Shown here: positions 9,231 to 18,420 of the stretch, in pieces
How the letters are laid out: each line of letters starts with the position of its first letter
Numbering within the stretch: the first letter of the stretch is position 1
NCBI RefSeq assembly: GCF_006715025.1
Contig: NZ_VFMK01000001.1
Span: 1,054,001-1,118,000, forward strand
Direction: 5' to 3'
DNA length: 64,000 nucleotides
Source: Serratia fonticola
Lineage (GTDB): Bacteria > Pseudomonadota > Gammaproteobacteria > Enterobacterales > Enterobacteriaceae
The notes under the pieces: generated by a model
Databases searched by the model: none
Told to the model about the DNA's origin: nothing
Seen by the model: only the letters and a program-made list of their open reading frames with translations
Program-made: the position numbers and the translations under genes

Positions 9231-9479
9231 GATGCTCTTGCGTTTCCGCTCCCTGAAATGTGACGTACAGATCGCTGCGCCTCGGCAGGAACGTTGCCGG
9301 GCTACTTATCGTCATATCTGTAACTAAGTGTGTTTGCTTTGCCAGTATTCAGCAAACAGGAGGTCTTGAAAAGAGGAGAAGGTGAAATTACGTGCACGGA
9401 TCAATTCTTGGTAACATGCTGTTTACATTTGTGTGATCGCAATAACATTTGGCGTTTAAGGTGAATTGCCAAACAATCG

Positions 9480-9498
9480 CGGGGCGTCTAGCGCCCCG
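9480..9498 (-). terminator. Hairpin after alx
   Basis: CGGGGCG and CGCCCCG pair round a short loop a few bases beyond the alx stop. The downstream run on the minus strand (GATTGTTTGG) is only moderately T-rich, so termination may be partial. Confidence 0.5.
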
Positions 9499-9507
9499 GA
9501 TAACAGA

Positions 9508-10482
9508 TTATGATGTCTGGCGGGATTTGACATCATTGCGGTGGTTAACCCAGGCGTTGATCAGCAGGGTCAGTACCAGGATGCCCGCCACCACGCCGAG
9601 CGAGATAGCGATCGGAATGTGATAGAAATCGACGATCAGCATCTTGACCCCGATAAACACCAGGATCACCGAGAGACCATATTTCAACATCGAGAAGCGC
9701 TCTGCGACGTTAGCCAGCAGGAAATACATGGCGCGCAGGCCCATGATGGCGAACAGGTTAGAGGTCAGCACGATAAACGGATCGGTTGTCACGGCGAAGA
9801 TCGCCGGGATACTGTCGACGGCGAAAATAACGTCACTCAGTTCGACCAGGATCAGCACCAATACCAGCGGCGTGGCAAACAGGATGCCGTTGCGCCGCAC
9901 GAAGAAACGTTCGCCTTCCAGATTATCGGTCATACGCAGATGACTGCGTAACCACTTCACCAAAGGTTTATCACCAATAGCCGCATCATCTTCTTTTGCC
10001 GTGGCCATTTTGATACCGGTAAACAGCAGGAAAGCACCGAACAGGTAGAGCAACCAGGCGAATTGAGAAATCAGCCAGCTACCTGCGAAGATCATGATGG
10101 TACGCAACACAATGGCACCCAAGACACCGAAGATCAGCACCCGGCGTTGTAAATGGGTCGGGACGGCAAAATAGCTGAACAGCATTAACCAGACGAAGAC
10201 GTTGTCTATCGCCAACGCTTTTTCAATCAGGTAACCCGTCAGGAAGGCCAGCGCCTGGGTATCTGCCACCGCGCGTCCGGCGGTTTCATTCAGGTAGTAC
10301 CAGAAGCCAACGTTGAACAGCATGGCCAGGCTCACCCACACCAGTGACCAGCAGGCAGCCTGCTTTAACGTCATGGTTTGTGTGCCCTTGCGGCCTTGCA
10401 GCAAGAGATCAACGGCAAGCATCACGATTATAATGGCGGCAAAGCTGCCCCATAACCAAGGCGTGCCAACGGTATTCATCAT
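9508..10482 (-). CDS. alx: Alx, TerC-family Mn2+ exporter
   Basis: Alx is a TerC-family inner-membrane protein induced at high pH and by manganese; in E. coli it is linked to Mn2+ export. The 324-residue product has nine or so membrane helices and the paired acidic motifs of the family, AIDNVFVWL (about residue 91) and FAVDSIPAIFAV (about residue 220), which probably coordinate the metal. A standard AAGGA ribosome site precedes ATG at 10482. Expression should be set by the upstream riboswitch and its terminator. It lies upstream of sstT on the same strand, as in E. coli. Confidence 0.95.
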   Translation of the reverse strand: MMNTVGTPWLWGSFAAIIIVMLAVDLLLQGRKGTQTMTLKQAACWSLVWVSLAMLFNVGFWYYLNETAGRAVADTQALAFLTGYLIEKALAIDNVFVWLMLFSYFAVPTHLQRRVLIFGVLGAIVLRTIMIFAGSWLISQFAWLLYLFGAFLLFTGIKMATAKEDDAAIGDKPLVKWLRSHLRMTDNLEGERFFVRRNGILFATPLVLVLILVELSDVIFAVDSIPAIFAVTTDPFIVLTSNLFAIMGLRAMYFLLANVAERFSMLKYGLSVILVFIGVKMLIVDFYHIPIAISLGVVAGILVLTLLINAWVNHRNDVKSRQTS

Positions 10483-10496
10483 CAGGGGTATCCTTC

Positions 10497-10534
10497 AAAA
10501 AACAAAAACGGCCAACGTCGGAAGACGCTAGCCG
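10497..10534 (-). terminator. Intrinsic terminator of the alx riboswitch
   Basis: On the minus strand an 11-bp stem (CGGCTAGCGTC with GACGTTGGCCG, two wobble pairs) with a TTCC loop is followed by TTTTTGTTTTTT. It lies between aptamer and alx start, so it is well placed as the switched element of the leader, although translation control is also known for alx. Confidence 0.85.
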
Positions 10535-10539
10535 CTCTG

Positions 10540-10690
10540 TGAACGCTGCAAGCAAACCTCGCCTTCCGGCAAGGTCTCACTTACAACGCAGATGTTGGTG
10601 ATGGACACCGTTAACATCAGGTTGCCCGGTAACCGGGTGCTTACGCACCGTAATGACGATTAACCGGCAATGAAGTTACTCCCCTTTGCA
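10540..10690 (-). promoter_or_regulatory. yybP-ykoY (Mn2+/pH-responsive) riboswitch ahead of alx
   Basis: The alx leader carries the conserved pieces of this aptamer: GGGGAGTA at 10684-10677 and GAGACCTTGCCGG at 10578-10566, with pairing arms between them. In E. coli the same element (PRE) controls alx in response to alkaline pH and Mn2+. The distance to the start codon and the terminator that follows fit an ON switch. The 254-bp gap is otherwise gene-free. Confidence 0.88.
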
Positions 10691-10736
10691 GCGCAGAAAA
10701 TAAGGCAAAATGCGTTGGCGGTCAACTTTTAAAATA

Positions 10737-11468
10737 CTAACCGGCCAACGACTGCTGTGCCCCCAGACTGACGACAAAGCCTTGCAATAACATCTGGCTG
10801 AACGGCGTGTCGCTAACCTGTTGTTGCTTAAGCCGATAAGTCTGTTGATTGGCCGGATCGTACTCGCTGAGCCAGTTTAGGTAATGCAGCATGGCGGCAC
10901 CGTTGAATTCCGGATGGAACTGGGTGGTGAGGGCATTATCACCATAACGCAGGATCTGATGGGCATCATGCTGTGAGCGGGCAAGCACCTCGGCACCTGG
11001 TGGCGGGGTCAGGACGCTCTGTGAGTGGATCAGATTCGCCTTGAAACGTGGGGGCAGTATCGCCAGGCGTCGATCATTGCAGGCGGCGGGTAACAGTTCA
11101 ATCTCAAGGGTACCGACCTCCATTCCTTGCGGGTGATAACCCACTTCTCCCCCCAAGGCATACGCCAGCAACTGGTGGCCGTAGCACACGCCAAAAATGG
11201 GTAACCTGATTTCCATCGCCTGGCGTAGCCATTCGGCGGCCTGTTCGCTCCAGGGTAACCGTTCTGTCACCATCGCCGGAGAACCGGTAATCACCACGCC
11301 ACAGTAGCTTTCAGGTGGCAATGGTGTTTGCCCGGCGGGTAGGTGCACGATATGCACACGATCGGCGGCGATATTCCCCTGTTGCAGGAACATCTGTTCA
11401 AAGTTGGCCTGTTCCTGCTGAATGAGCGCTGGCGCATCACCGGTTTGCATTAACAACAGCGGTTTCAT
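10737..11468 (-). CDS. Class I glutamine amidotransferase-like protein (YfeJ type)
   Basis: This is a stand-alone class I glutamine amidotransferase domain protein of 243 residues, related to YfeJ and GMP synthase glutaminase domains. The catalytic triad is visible: Cys95 in GVCYGHQ, and His186 and Glu188 in FHPEF. Its amino acceptor is unknown. I start it at the ATG at 11468, which has GGAG six bases upstream; the longer frame from 11480 lacks a ribosome site. It begins one base after the ygjR stop (TGAGATG), so the two are translationally coupled. The E. coli block lacks it between ygjR and alx, so it is an insertion relative to that genome. Confidence 0.85.
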   Translation of the reverse strand: MKPLLLMQTGDAPALIQQEQANFEQMFLQQGNIAADRVHIVHLPAGQTPLPPESYCGVVITGSPAMVTERLPWSEQAAEWLRQAMEIRLPIFGVCYGHQLLAYALGGEVGYHPQGMEVGTLEIELLPAACNDRRLAILPPRFKANLIHSQSVLTPPPGAEVLARSQHDAHQILRYGDNALTTQFHPEFNGAAMLHYLNWLSEYDPANQQTYRLKQQQVSDTPFSQMLLQGFVVSLGAQQSLAG

Positions 11469-11469
11469 C

Positions 11470-12450
11470 TCATGCTCCATCGGCGGGGAAAATAACGCCT
11501 GTCTGGCGGCGGATCTCTGTCAGCAGACGGGCGACGATCAGCGAGTTTTCCAGGCCGGCATGTTCAACTTGTTGTTTTTCCACCAAATCGGTAAACACTT
11601 GCGCTTCATACAGCATGGTATTGATGTGCTGCGGTTGCGTGAGAACCTGGCTGTTTTCGCCGCGTGGGATCAGCACCACATCTTGAGCTTCAGAGATTTT
11701 TTCAATCACCAACGAGCCGTCTTCACCCTGAATTTCACTGGGAATAGCCGAGTTGCTGACCTTGGAATGGCTGATCATGACGTCAAAGTCGTCATAGTTC
11801 AGGCAGACGCTACCATGCGCATCCACACCAGTGTCGAGTAATGATGCGCTGGCCATTACCGCTTTGGGGGCGCCAAATAGTGCCACAGCGCTGGCAACGC
11901 AGTAATAGCCGATATCCATGATGGAACCATTGGAAAACTGCGGATTGAAGGTATTTGGGTTTTCGCCAGCCAGGTAGCGTGGGTAGCGGGAAGAGTACTG
12001 GCAATAATTGAGGAACGCTTTGCGTAGCCTGCCAATTTTGGGCAATGCCTGTTGCAGCACTAAAAAGTTTGGTAAGTGCGCGCTTTTGAACGCCTCAAAC
12101 AGCACCACCTGGTTTTCCCGCGCGCAGGCGACCAGCTTTTCTACCTCACGCAGGTTAGACGCCAGTGGTTTTTCACAGATCACATGTTTTTTATGGCTGA
12201 GGAACAGCAGGGATTGCGGAAAATGCAAAGAGTTAGGGCTGGCGATATAGACTGCGTCGATAACGTCTGACTGCGCCAGGGCTTCAAGCGAGTCAAAAAA
12301 ATGTTCGACCGGGTAATTTACGCCAAACGTCTGTGCCTGTTCGAGCTTACGCGAGTAGATGGCGGTCAGTTTCATTTTGCCGCTTTCATGAGCAGCGTCG
12401 ATAAAGCGTTCGGTAATCCAATTGGTGCCGACAACAGCAAAGCGAAGCAT
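11470..12450 (-). CDS. ygjR: YgjR, Gfo/Idh/MocA-family oxidoreductase
   Basis: A predicted NAD(P)-dependent dehydrogenase of the Gfo/Idh/MocA family; substrate unknown. The N-terminal Rossmann part starts MLRFAVVGTNWIT and holds the family motif CEKPLASN (EKP) near residue 92; the C-terminal part has the NGSIMDIGYYCVASA stretch. The ATG at 12450 follows GGAGGG at 5 bases; an upstream in-frame start at 12534 would add 28 unlike residues and is rejected. The protein is close to E. coli YgjR end to end. It is coupled to the amidotransferase gene downstream. Confidence 0.92.
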   Translation of the reverse strand: MLRFAVVGTNWITERFIDAAHESGKMKLTAIYSRKLEQAQTFGVNYPVEHFFDSLEALAQSDVIDAVYIASPNSLHFPQSLLFLSHKKHVICEKPLASNLREVEKLVACARENQVVLFEAFKSAHLPNFLVLQQALPKIGRLRKAFLNYCQYSSRYPRYLAGENPNTFNPQFSNGSIMDIGYYCVASAVALFGAPKAVMASASLLDTGVDAHGSVCLNYDDFDVMISHSKVSNSAIPSEIQGEDGSLVIEKISEAQDVVLIPRGENSQVLTQPQHINTMLYEAQVFTDLVEKQQVEHAGLENSLIVARLLTEIRRQTGVIFPADGA

Positions 12451-12604
12451 AGATCCCTCCGGTTCCCACGAGAAAATGTACCCGCCGTCCGTCAAGATGC
12501 AGGGGGCTATCGCCTGTCTGCATATTGAAGTCACTTGGGTATAGCCCAGAACAGCAGATTATCACGCCAGAAACGCAAGGCGAATAACTGCTTGAAACAT
12601 TGAT

Positions 12605-13111
12605 TTACTGATAAAGCTCACCAAATAGCGACAGGTGGGTCAGATACAGACGAGTATCAAACTCCAGTTGGTGATAGCTGGGTTCCATATGGCAGCACAG
12701 GCTGTAAAACGCTTTGTTATGATCTTTCTCTTTCAGGTGCGCCAGTTCATGCACCACGATCATGCGCAGGAAGGGCTCCGGGGCGTTTTTAAATACCGTC
12801 GCCACGCGGATCTCGGCCTTGGCCTTCAGTTTACCGCCTTGAACCCGGGAAATGGCGGTATGCAGACCCAGTGCGTGTTTCATCACCTGGATCTTGCTGT
12901 CATAGGCCACTTTACTGAGTGGTTGCGCATTGCGCAGATACTGATTTTTCAGATCGACAGTAAACTGATAGAGCGACTTGTCGGTAGTACAGTCGTGAAC
13001 CTGTGGGTAGCGCTGTAATAGAACATCGCCCAGCCGTTGCTGCTTGATGAGCTGCCGCACCTGCATTTGCAGATGATCTGGATAGCCTTGCAGGTAAGTC
13101 AGTTCGGACAT
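12605..13111 (-). CDS. ygjP: YgjP, M48-like metal-dependent hydrolase (DUF45)
   Basis: YgjP is a small cytosolic zinc metalloprotein of the WLM/DUF45 group; nucleotide-pyrophosphatase activity has been reported for E. coli YgjP but its role is unsettled. The 168-residue product has the zinc motif HELAH (His121, Glu122, His125) followed by KEKDH (His131), the arrangement of the family. It lies next to ygjR and divergent from rlmG, as in E. coli. Length is normal and no signal peptide is seen. Confidence 0.92.
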   Translation of the reverse strand: MSELTYLQGYPDHLQMQVRQLIKQQRLGDVLLQRYPQVHDCTTDKSLYQFTVDLKNQYLRNAQPLSKVAYDSKIQVMKHALGLHTAISRVQGGKLKAKAEIRVATVFKNAPEPFLRMIVVHELAHLKEKDHNKAFYSLCCHMEPSYHQLEFDTRLYLTHLSLFGELYQ

Positions 13112-13158
13112 GTTGTTCTGTATTCAGTGATAAACCAGGACGAACATTGTATCCCCTT

Positions 13159-13231
13159 CTTACTTGAAATTGCAGCGTTGTTGGCACCCATCCTTGCCGC
13201 CTGGGCGCAATTCCAAGTACGTTGGGTATAG
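13159..13231. repeat. Imperfect palindromic intergenic repeat (copy 1)
   Basis: About 23 bases at the left end (TAT-CCCC...TACTTGAAATTG) are the imperfect reverse complement of the right end (CAATTCCAAGTACGTTGGGTATA). Similar ends occur at 16553-16615 and 60828-60890, and a half-copy at about 12528-12545. It looks like a non-coding ERIC/MITE-like element between ygjP and rlmG. Confidence 0.6.
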
Positions 13232-13339
13232 GGCGTTTTATTGCTCAAACCCCATTAAGGGCAATTAATCCCAAAAAACATTTTACTGATGAGCGTTTTT
13301 AGGGGATAAACAGCCCAAATTTATCAGTCAGGAGGGGCA

Positions 13340-14479
13340 ATGAGCCAACTCGATCTGGGAACACAGCAACTTGAGCTGGAGCGTTATCCCCAACAGGAAG
13401 AGTCCACCCAGCTACAGGCGTGGGAAGCGGCAGACGAATATCTGCTGCAACAGCTTGAAAATGTAGAGATCGGCGAACGCCCGGTGCTGATTTTCAACGA
13501 TAACTTCGGTACGCTGGCCTGTGCCCTGCACGGTGTTAAACCTTACAGCATCAGCGATTCCTACATGAGCCAACTGGCTACTTGCCACAATCTCAAGCTC
13601 AATGGGCTGGATGTTGAATACGTCACGCTGCAGGACAGCCTGGCCGATCTGCCGGCCAACCCGGCGGTGGTGCTGATGCGCATCCCAAAAGCGTTGGCGT
13701 TGCTTGAGCAGCAACTGCGGGCGCTGCGCAACGTAGTGGCAGCCGATACGCTGATTGTGGCCGGGGCCAAAGCGCGTGACGTTCATACCTCTACCATGCA
13801 GGTATTTGAGCGAGTGCTTGGACCAACCCGTACCAGCCTGGCCTGGAAGAAAGCGCGCCTGATTTATTGCCAGGTCGCCGATATCGCGCCACCGTCCGCG
13901 CCGGAAACCACCAACTGGCTGCTCGACGGCACCGATTGGCTTATCCACAACCATGCCAACGTGTTCTCACGTGGTAGCCTGGATATTGGGGCGCGCCTGT
14001 TCCTGGAACATTTGCCGCACGATCTGAACGGCCATATTGTCGATCTCGGTTGTGGCAACGGTATTATCGGCATGAGGGCGCTGGCGCAGAACCCGCAAGC
14101 GCAGGTGACTTTCGTCGATGAATCTTATATGGCGGTTGCTTCCAGCGAACTGAACGTGTCACACAATCTGCCGCAGGATTTGGATCGCTGCCAGTTTGAA
14201 GTGAACAACTCGCTGGCAGGGATTGAGCGTGAAAGCGTGCAGGCGGTGTTGTGCAACCCACCGTTCCACCAACAGCATGCCATCACCGATCACACCGCCT
14301 GGCAGATGTTCTGCGATGCCAAGCGTTGCCTGCAAGTTGGTGGCGAGCTGCGCATCGTGGGGAATCGTCATCTGGATTATTACCAGAAGCTGAAGCGTTT
14401 GTTTGGCAACTGCACTACCGTGGCGTCCAACCAGAAGTTTGTGATCCTCAAAGCGGTCAAATCAGGCGCACGCCGTTAA
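13340..14479 (+). CDS. rlmG: RlmG, 23S rRNA m2G1835 methyltransferase
   Basis: RlmG methylates N2 of G1835 in 23S rRNA using SAM. The 379 residues form two methyltransferase-like halves: a degenerate N-terminal one (1-190) and the active C-terminal one with the SAM loop DLGCGNGIIGMRAL near 231-245 and the catalytic NPPF motif (CNPPFH near 305). The start at 13340 has AGGAGGGGC upstream. It is divergent from ygjP and convergent with fadH, the E. coli order. No anomalies seen. Confidence 0.96.
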   Translation: MSQLDLGTQQLELERYPQQEESTQLQAWEAADEYLLQQLENVEIGERPVLIFNDNFGTLACALHGVKPYSISDSYMSQLATCHNLKLNGLDVEYVTLQDSLADLPANPAVVLMRIPKALALLEQQLRALRNVVAADTLIVAGAKARDVHTSTMQVFERVLGPTRTSLAWKKARLIYCQVADIAPPSAPETTNWLLDGTDWLIHNHANVFSRGSLDIGARLFLEHLPHDLNGHIVDLGCGNGIIGMRALAQNPQAQVTFVDESYMAVASSELNVSHNLPQDLDRCQFEVNNSLAGIERESVQAVLCNPPFHQQHAITDHTAWQMFCDAKRCLQVGGELRIVGNRHLDYYQKLKRLFGNCTTVASNQKFVILKAVKSGARR

Positions 14480-14515
14480 TAAGGTTGGGCGCAGCCTTCA
14501 ACTGCGCCCAACCGA

Positions 14516-16537
14516 TCACAGTGCCATCGCCAGACGCGTGCCCTGATCGATGGCGCGGCGGGCGTCCAGTTCGGCGGCCACATCGGCACCGCCAATCAGA
14601 TGAACCTTCTTCCCCATTTCCAGCAGCGGCTGTTGTAATTCGCGACGTGGTTCTTGCCCGGCACAAATCACCACGGTATCGACCGGTAAACAGCTTTCCT
14701 GTTCGGCGCGGAGGATATGCAAGCCTTCATCGTCAATTCGTTGATAGCTCACGCTGTTGAGCATCTTCACGCCACGTAGCGCCAGACTGGTGCGATGGAT
14801 CCACCCGGTGGTTTTCCCCAACCCTTCACCCACTTTGCTGGTTTTGCGTTGCAACAGAAATATCTGGCGCGGTGAGGGCGGAACGACGGGTCCTTGGGTA
14901 CTCAGGCCGCCACGCTGGCTGAGTTGTGGATCGATACCCCATTCACGGTTGAACGCTTGAGGATCCAGGCTGCTGGAAGTGCCGTGCTGGCTGAGGTATT
15001 CGGCGGTGTCGAAACCGATGCCCCCCGCCCCGATGATGGCGACGCGCTGCCCGACCGGTTTTTTATCGCGCAGCACGTCCAGATAACTCATTACCTTGGC
15101 GTGCTCAATGCCGGGGATCGCTGGCATACGCGGCACGATGCCACAGGCGAGTATCACCTCGTCAAAATCCGCCAGATCCTGCGCCTGTACTTTCAGCCCC
15201 AGTTTCACCACTACACCATTGAGTGCCAACTGGCGGCTGAAATAGCGTAACGTCTGGTGAAACTCTTCCTTGCCGGGAATTTGCTTGGCGATATTGAATT
15301 GGCCACCAATCTGATCGGCGGCATCGAACAGAGTAACCTGATGACCACGGCTGGCGGCGGTGGTAGCGAAAGCCAGCCCGGCAGGGCCCGCGCCAACGAC
15401 GGCCAATCGTTTGGGATGCTCCGCCGCGATAAGCGGCATTTCGCTTTCGCGGCAGGCACGTGGATTCACCAGGCAGGAAGTGAGTTTGCCTTCAAAAATC
15501 TGGTCCAGACAGGCTTGATTACAGCCAATACAGGTGTTGATTTCGTCTGCACGTCCTTCAGCCGCTTTTTGTACCAACGCCGCATCGGCCAGGAAAGGGC
15601 GGGCCATAGAAACCATATCGGCACAGCCTTCGCTTAGTACCTGTTCCGCGACGGCCGGATCGTTGATGCGATTGGTGGTGATTAGCGGGATCTTTACCGT
15701 GCCCATCAGCCTACGGGTGACCCAACTGAACCCGGCGCGAGGCACCATGGTGGCGATGGTCGGAATGCGCGCTTCATGCCAGCCGATCCCGGTGTTGATC
15801 AAGGTGGCACCAGCCTGCTCGATCGCCACGGCGAGCTGTTCTATCTCCTGCCAACTGGATCCCTCCTCCACCAGGTCGAGCATTGAAAGGCGGTAGATCA
15901 AGATAAATTCCGATCCCGTCGCTTGGCGAACGGCACGCACAATCTCGATGGCGAAACGCATGCGATTGCTGAAGCTGCCGCCCCATTGATCGCTACGCTG
16001 ATTGGTTCGTGCCACCAGAAACTGGTTGATCAGGTAGCCTTCAGAACCCATGATTTCCACACCGTCGTAACCGGCCTGCTGCGCCAGGGCCGCGCAGTTG
16101 GCGAAATCGGCAATAGTTTGCTCAATTTCTGCCTCGCTCAATGCCGTTGGGCTGAATGGGTTGATCGGGGCCTGCAGTGCAGAGGGGGCCACGGGCTGCG
16201 GTTGATAGCTGTAGCGCCCGGCGTGCAGGATCTGCAAAGCGATCTTGCCGCCTGCCCGGTGGACGGCATCGGTCACGATCTGGTGATGCGCCACCTGCTG
16301 TGGCTGGCTCAGCGTGGAGCCACCACGATACACCACGCCTTTTTCATTGGGGGCGATCCCCCCGGTCACGATCAGGGCGACGCCGGCGGCGGCACGCTCA
16401 GCATAAAAGGCCGCCATACGTTGTGGGCCATCAGGCAGTTCTTCCAGGCCAGTATGCATCGATCCCATCAACACCCGGTTTTTCAGGGTCGTGAAGCCGA
16501 GATCGAGCGGTGCCAGCAGGTGGGGGTAAGCGCTCAT
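14516..16537 (-). CDS. fadH: FadH, 2,4-dienoyl-CoA reductase (NADPH)
   Basis: FadH reduces 2,4-dienoyl-CoA during beta-oxidation of unsaturated fatty acids. It is an FMN/FAD/4Fe-4S flavoprotein: an OYE-like TIM barrel (1-330, with SEGYLINQFL and RTNQRSDQWGG), the cluster cysteines in CIGCNQACLDQIF and SCLVNPRAC (about 335-355), then FAD (AVVGAGPAGLAFA) and NADPH (AIIGAGGIGFD) domains. I choose the ATG at 16537 (GGAG six bases upstream, E. coli-like start MSAYPHL) over the frame start at 16549, giving 673 residues. The gene is monocistronic and convergent with rlmG. Confidence 0.96.
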   Translation of the reverse strand: MSAYPHLLAPLDLGFTTLKNRVLMGSMHTGLEELPDGPQRMAAFYAERAAAGVALIVTGGIAPNEKGVVYRGGSTLSQPQQVAHHQIVTDAVHRAGGKIALQILHAGRYSYQPQPVAPSALQAPINPFSPTALSEAEIEQTIADFANCAALAQQAGYDGVEIMGSEGYLINQFLVARTNQRSDQWGGSFSNRMRFAIEIVRAVRQATGSEFILIYRLSMLDLVEEGSSWQEIEQLAVAIEQAGATLINTGIGWHEARIPTIATMVPRAGFSWVTRRLMGTVKIPLITTNRINDPAVAEQVLSEGCADMVSMARPFLADAALVQKAAEGRADEINTCIGCNQACLDQIFEGKLTSCLVNPRACRESEMPLIAAEHPKRLAVVGAGPAGLAFATTAASRGHQVTLFDAADQIGGQFNIAKQIPGKEEFHQTLRYFSRQLALNGVVVKLGLKVQAQDLADFDEVILACGIVPRMPAIPGIEHAKVMSYLDVLRDKKPVGQRVAIIGAGGIGFDTAEYLSQHGTSSSLDPQAFNREWGIDPQLSQRGGLSTQGPVVPPSPRQIFLLQRKTSKVGEGLGKTTGWIHRTSLALRGVKMLNSVSYQRIDDEGLHILRAEQESCLPVDTVVICAGQEPRRELQQPLLEMGKKVHLIGGADVAAELDARRAIDQGTRLAMAL

Positions 16538-16552
16538 TGCAGTCTCCAAAGC

Positions 16553-16615
16553 GTTATACCCGCGTCTTTCAAGCCGCAGCGTCCTGGTCAGTTACCTAAG
16601 TAAACTTCAGGGGGC
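16553..16615. repeat. Palindromic intergenic repeat, degenerate (copy 2)
   Basis: It begins TTATACCC and continues TCTTTCAAGCCGCAGCG, ending ...AAACTTCAGGGGGCATG, resembling the ends of the repeat at 13159-13231. It sits just upstream of fadH. Only part of the palindrome is kept. Confidence 0.4.
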
Positions 16616-16683
16616 ATGTTCTTGCCGCTGAGCTGCACATGAAATCCATAGGGTATGCGTTGTTATAGTTATTAAGGATTACC

Positions 16684-16700
16684 AAGTGGTCGGATGAGAT
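16684..16700. promoter_or_regulatory. Candidate FadR operator upstream of fadH
   Basis: AAGTGGTCGGATGAGAT matches about 10 of 13 defined positions of the FadR consensus ANCTGGTCNGACCNGNT. It is about 150 bp upstream of fadH, plausible for a beta-oxidation gene. The rest of the 512-bp gap 16538-17049 shows no gene, only AT-rich promoter-like DNA. Confidence 0.3.
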
Positions 16701-17049
16701 AAATCTAGCCGTTGTCTGCGCGCTTGGGAACTGAGGATGCGCTGAATGTGATAGACCTCATGGATCTTTGCTGGCACCGTTGCAAAATTTTGATAATGGC
16801 AATTGAAATGGTGTTTTTCTGCTGCTGGGATTGTGCGTGACATTACTTGAAGGTGGGTATTTTCAATACGTCATCACCTTATGGATTTATCTGTAGCCTG
16901 TTGAGGGGGGGAGGTTAAAAAATTGATTTTTATCTTTCTCTACGGCGTTCTCAACAACACGAAACAAGGATAACCCCCACGATCCTACGCTGCGTTGGCA
17001 AGCTACTGGCTCGATGCTTCTTTGAACATGACAATGGCAGGAGAGTAAC

Positions 17050-18075
17050 ATGAGGTTTATGGGGGGATTTTTGCTGTGCGTATTGGCTGGCTGGTTCTTA
17101 ACATTACTCGGCATCCCTCTTGGCATGATGTTCGGCCCCCTGATTATGGTGATTGTGCTCAAGCGCTGGCGGATTGCCATTCCAGCGATACCGGGCAGCA
17201 TTCCTTTTATCCAGCTCTCGCTTGGCCTCTCCATCGGCCTGATGTTCCGTGGGATGTCTTTCGGGGAGACCGGCAATTTGCTTATCCTGCTGTGTCTGTT
17301 ATGCCTGTGCTTACTGTTGCAGTTTATTATCAATTATCAATGGTGTATCCGGCACCTGCGCTGGAACAGGGACGAAGCACTTCTCGGCGCAGTTCCGGGG
17401 GCGATGGCTGCCGTGTTGGCTTTGGCGGCTCATATCAATGCACCGCCGCAGAAAATCGTCATTTCTCACGCCTTGCGATTGATTACGCTCACCTTACTTG
17501 CTGGTTTTATTGCAGGGGAGCAGACGCATGCCAACCCATTCCTGTCCTGGCCCGTTTTTTATTCCGCTCAAAATGCGTTATGGCTGGTGGGGATAGGAAT
17601 AGCCGGTTTTATTTCCGGTAAACTGTTGGAGCGTTGGCATTTCCCCGCGCCGTTTATGATTACGGCGCTTTTCTGTTCCGTATGCCTTCATACATTGGCT
17701 CCTCAGCCTTTGCATTATCCGGATATTCTGAATCAACTGAGTATGGTATTGATGGGAATACTCATTGGACATCATTTTACCGCGTTTTCACTGGCCGATT
17801 TTATGCGCCATCTGTGGGCGTCGGTTCAACTGATCGCCCTGAGTCTCGCAGTGACATTCGTCATGGCTTGCGGCACATCCGCTTTGCTTGGTTATCCGTC
17901 GTATCTGTTGATTCTTTCCTGGGTGCCAGGCAGCGTTGAGTCAATGTCTTTTGCGGCATTAGCTTTAAAAGCCGATGCCGGATTCGTGATGGCGAACCAT
18001 ATTATACGAATGTTGATCATTCATACCGTCCCTGCTCTGGCGCTTTATCGCCAGAGACCGGCAGATACCGGGTAA
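17050..18075 (+). CDS. AbrB-family (COG3180) inner-membrane protein
   Basis: A 341-residue polytopic protein of the AbrB/ammonia-monooxygenase-like family, which consists of two copies of a membrane repeat. Repeat hallmarks are visible: GIPLGMMFGPLIM and PGSIPFIQLSLGLSIG in the first half, and the related GYPSYLLILSWVPGS with SFAALALKADAGFVMANHIIRM in the second. E. coli AbrB affects aidB expression, but the biochemical role of the family is unknown; transport of a small acid or aromatic compound is an inference. Start ATG 17050 has CAGGAGAG upstream. It stands alone between fadH and an ABC-F gene. Confidence 0.8.
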   Translation: MRFMGGFLLCVLAGWFLTLLGIPLGMMFGPLIMVIVLKRWRIAIPAIPGSIPFIQLSLGLSIGLMFRGMSFGETGNLLILLCLLCLCLLLQFIINYQWCIRHLRWNRDEALLGAVPGAMAAVLALAAHINAPPQKIVISHALRLITLTLLAGFIAGEQTHANPFLSWPVFYSAQNALWLVGIGIAGFISGKLLERWHFPAPFMITALFCSVCLHTLAPQPLHYPDILNQLSMVLMGILIGHHFTAFSLADFMRHLWASVQLIALSLAVTFVMACGTSALLGYPSYLLILSWVPGSVESMSFAALALKADAGFVMANHIIRMLIIHTVPALALYRQRPADTG

Positions 18076-18420
18076 TGATTTTTGAGCGACAACGGCCTGC
18101 CGGGTTGCTGTTGATATCGACGATGAGCCCGGAATAAAAATCAATCTGCTTGAAGTCACGGTACGGTAACCTACCAGTTAAAGATTCCGGGCGATAAAAT
18201 ACGACGCCAAGGCTTGTGCAACAGAGTCTCTGGAATATCTATAAAAGATCGGTTAGGATCTGTGCGCTATTTACCCGTATTTATGTCGGGAATACATTAC
18301 CCAACTGTTTTCTCTGCGGAGCCATTACCGAAAATGAACAACCACACCTGTTGATATCGGGTCCCATGTCGCGCACACCTGTGCCGTCTGGGGATGTTTT
18401 GATTTCATTCAGGAGTGCTT
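18076..18420. other. Gene-free region between AbrB-like and ABC-F genes
   Basis: No credible gene is seen; short frames here are not supported by ribosome sites or codon use. The region probably holds the ABC-F promoter and leader, and part of the sequence GTTGATATCG occurs twice (about 18112 and 18352). No clear attenuator was found. Confidence 0.4.

Noticed and set aside
16887..17333. 148-residue frame on the minus strand, partly in a gap
   Set aside because: Most of it is antisense to the AbrB-like gene; the part in the gap has no signal or ribosome site.
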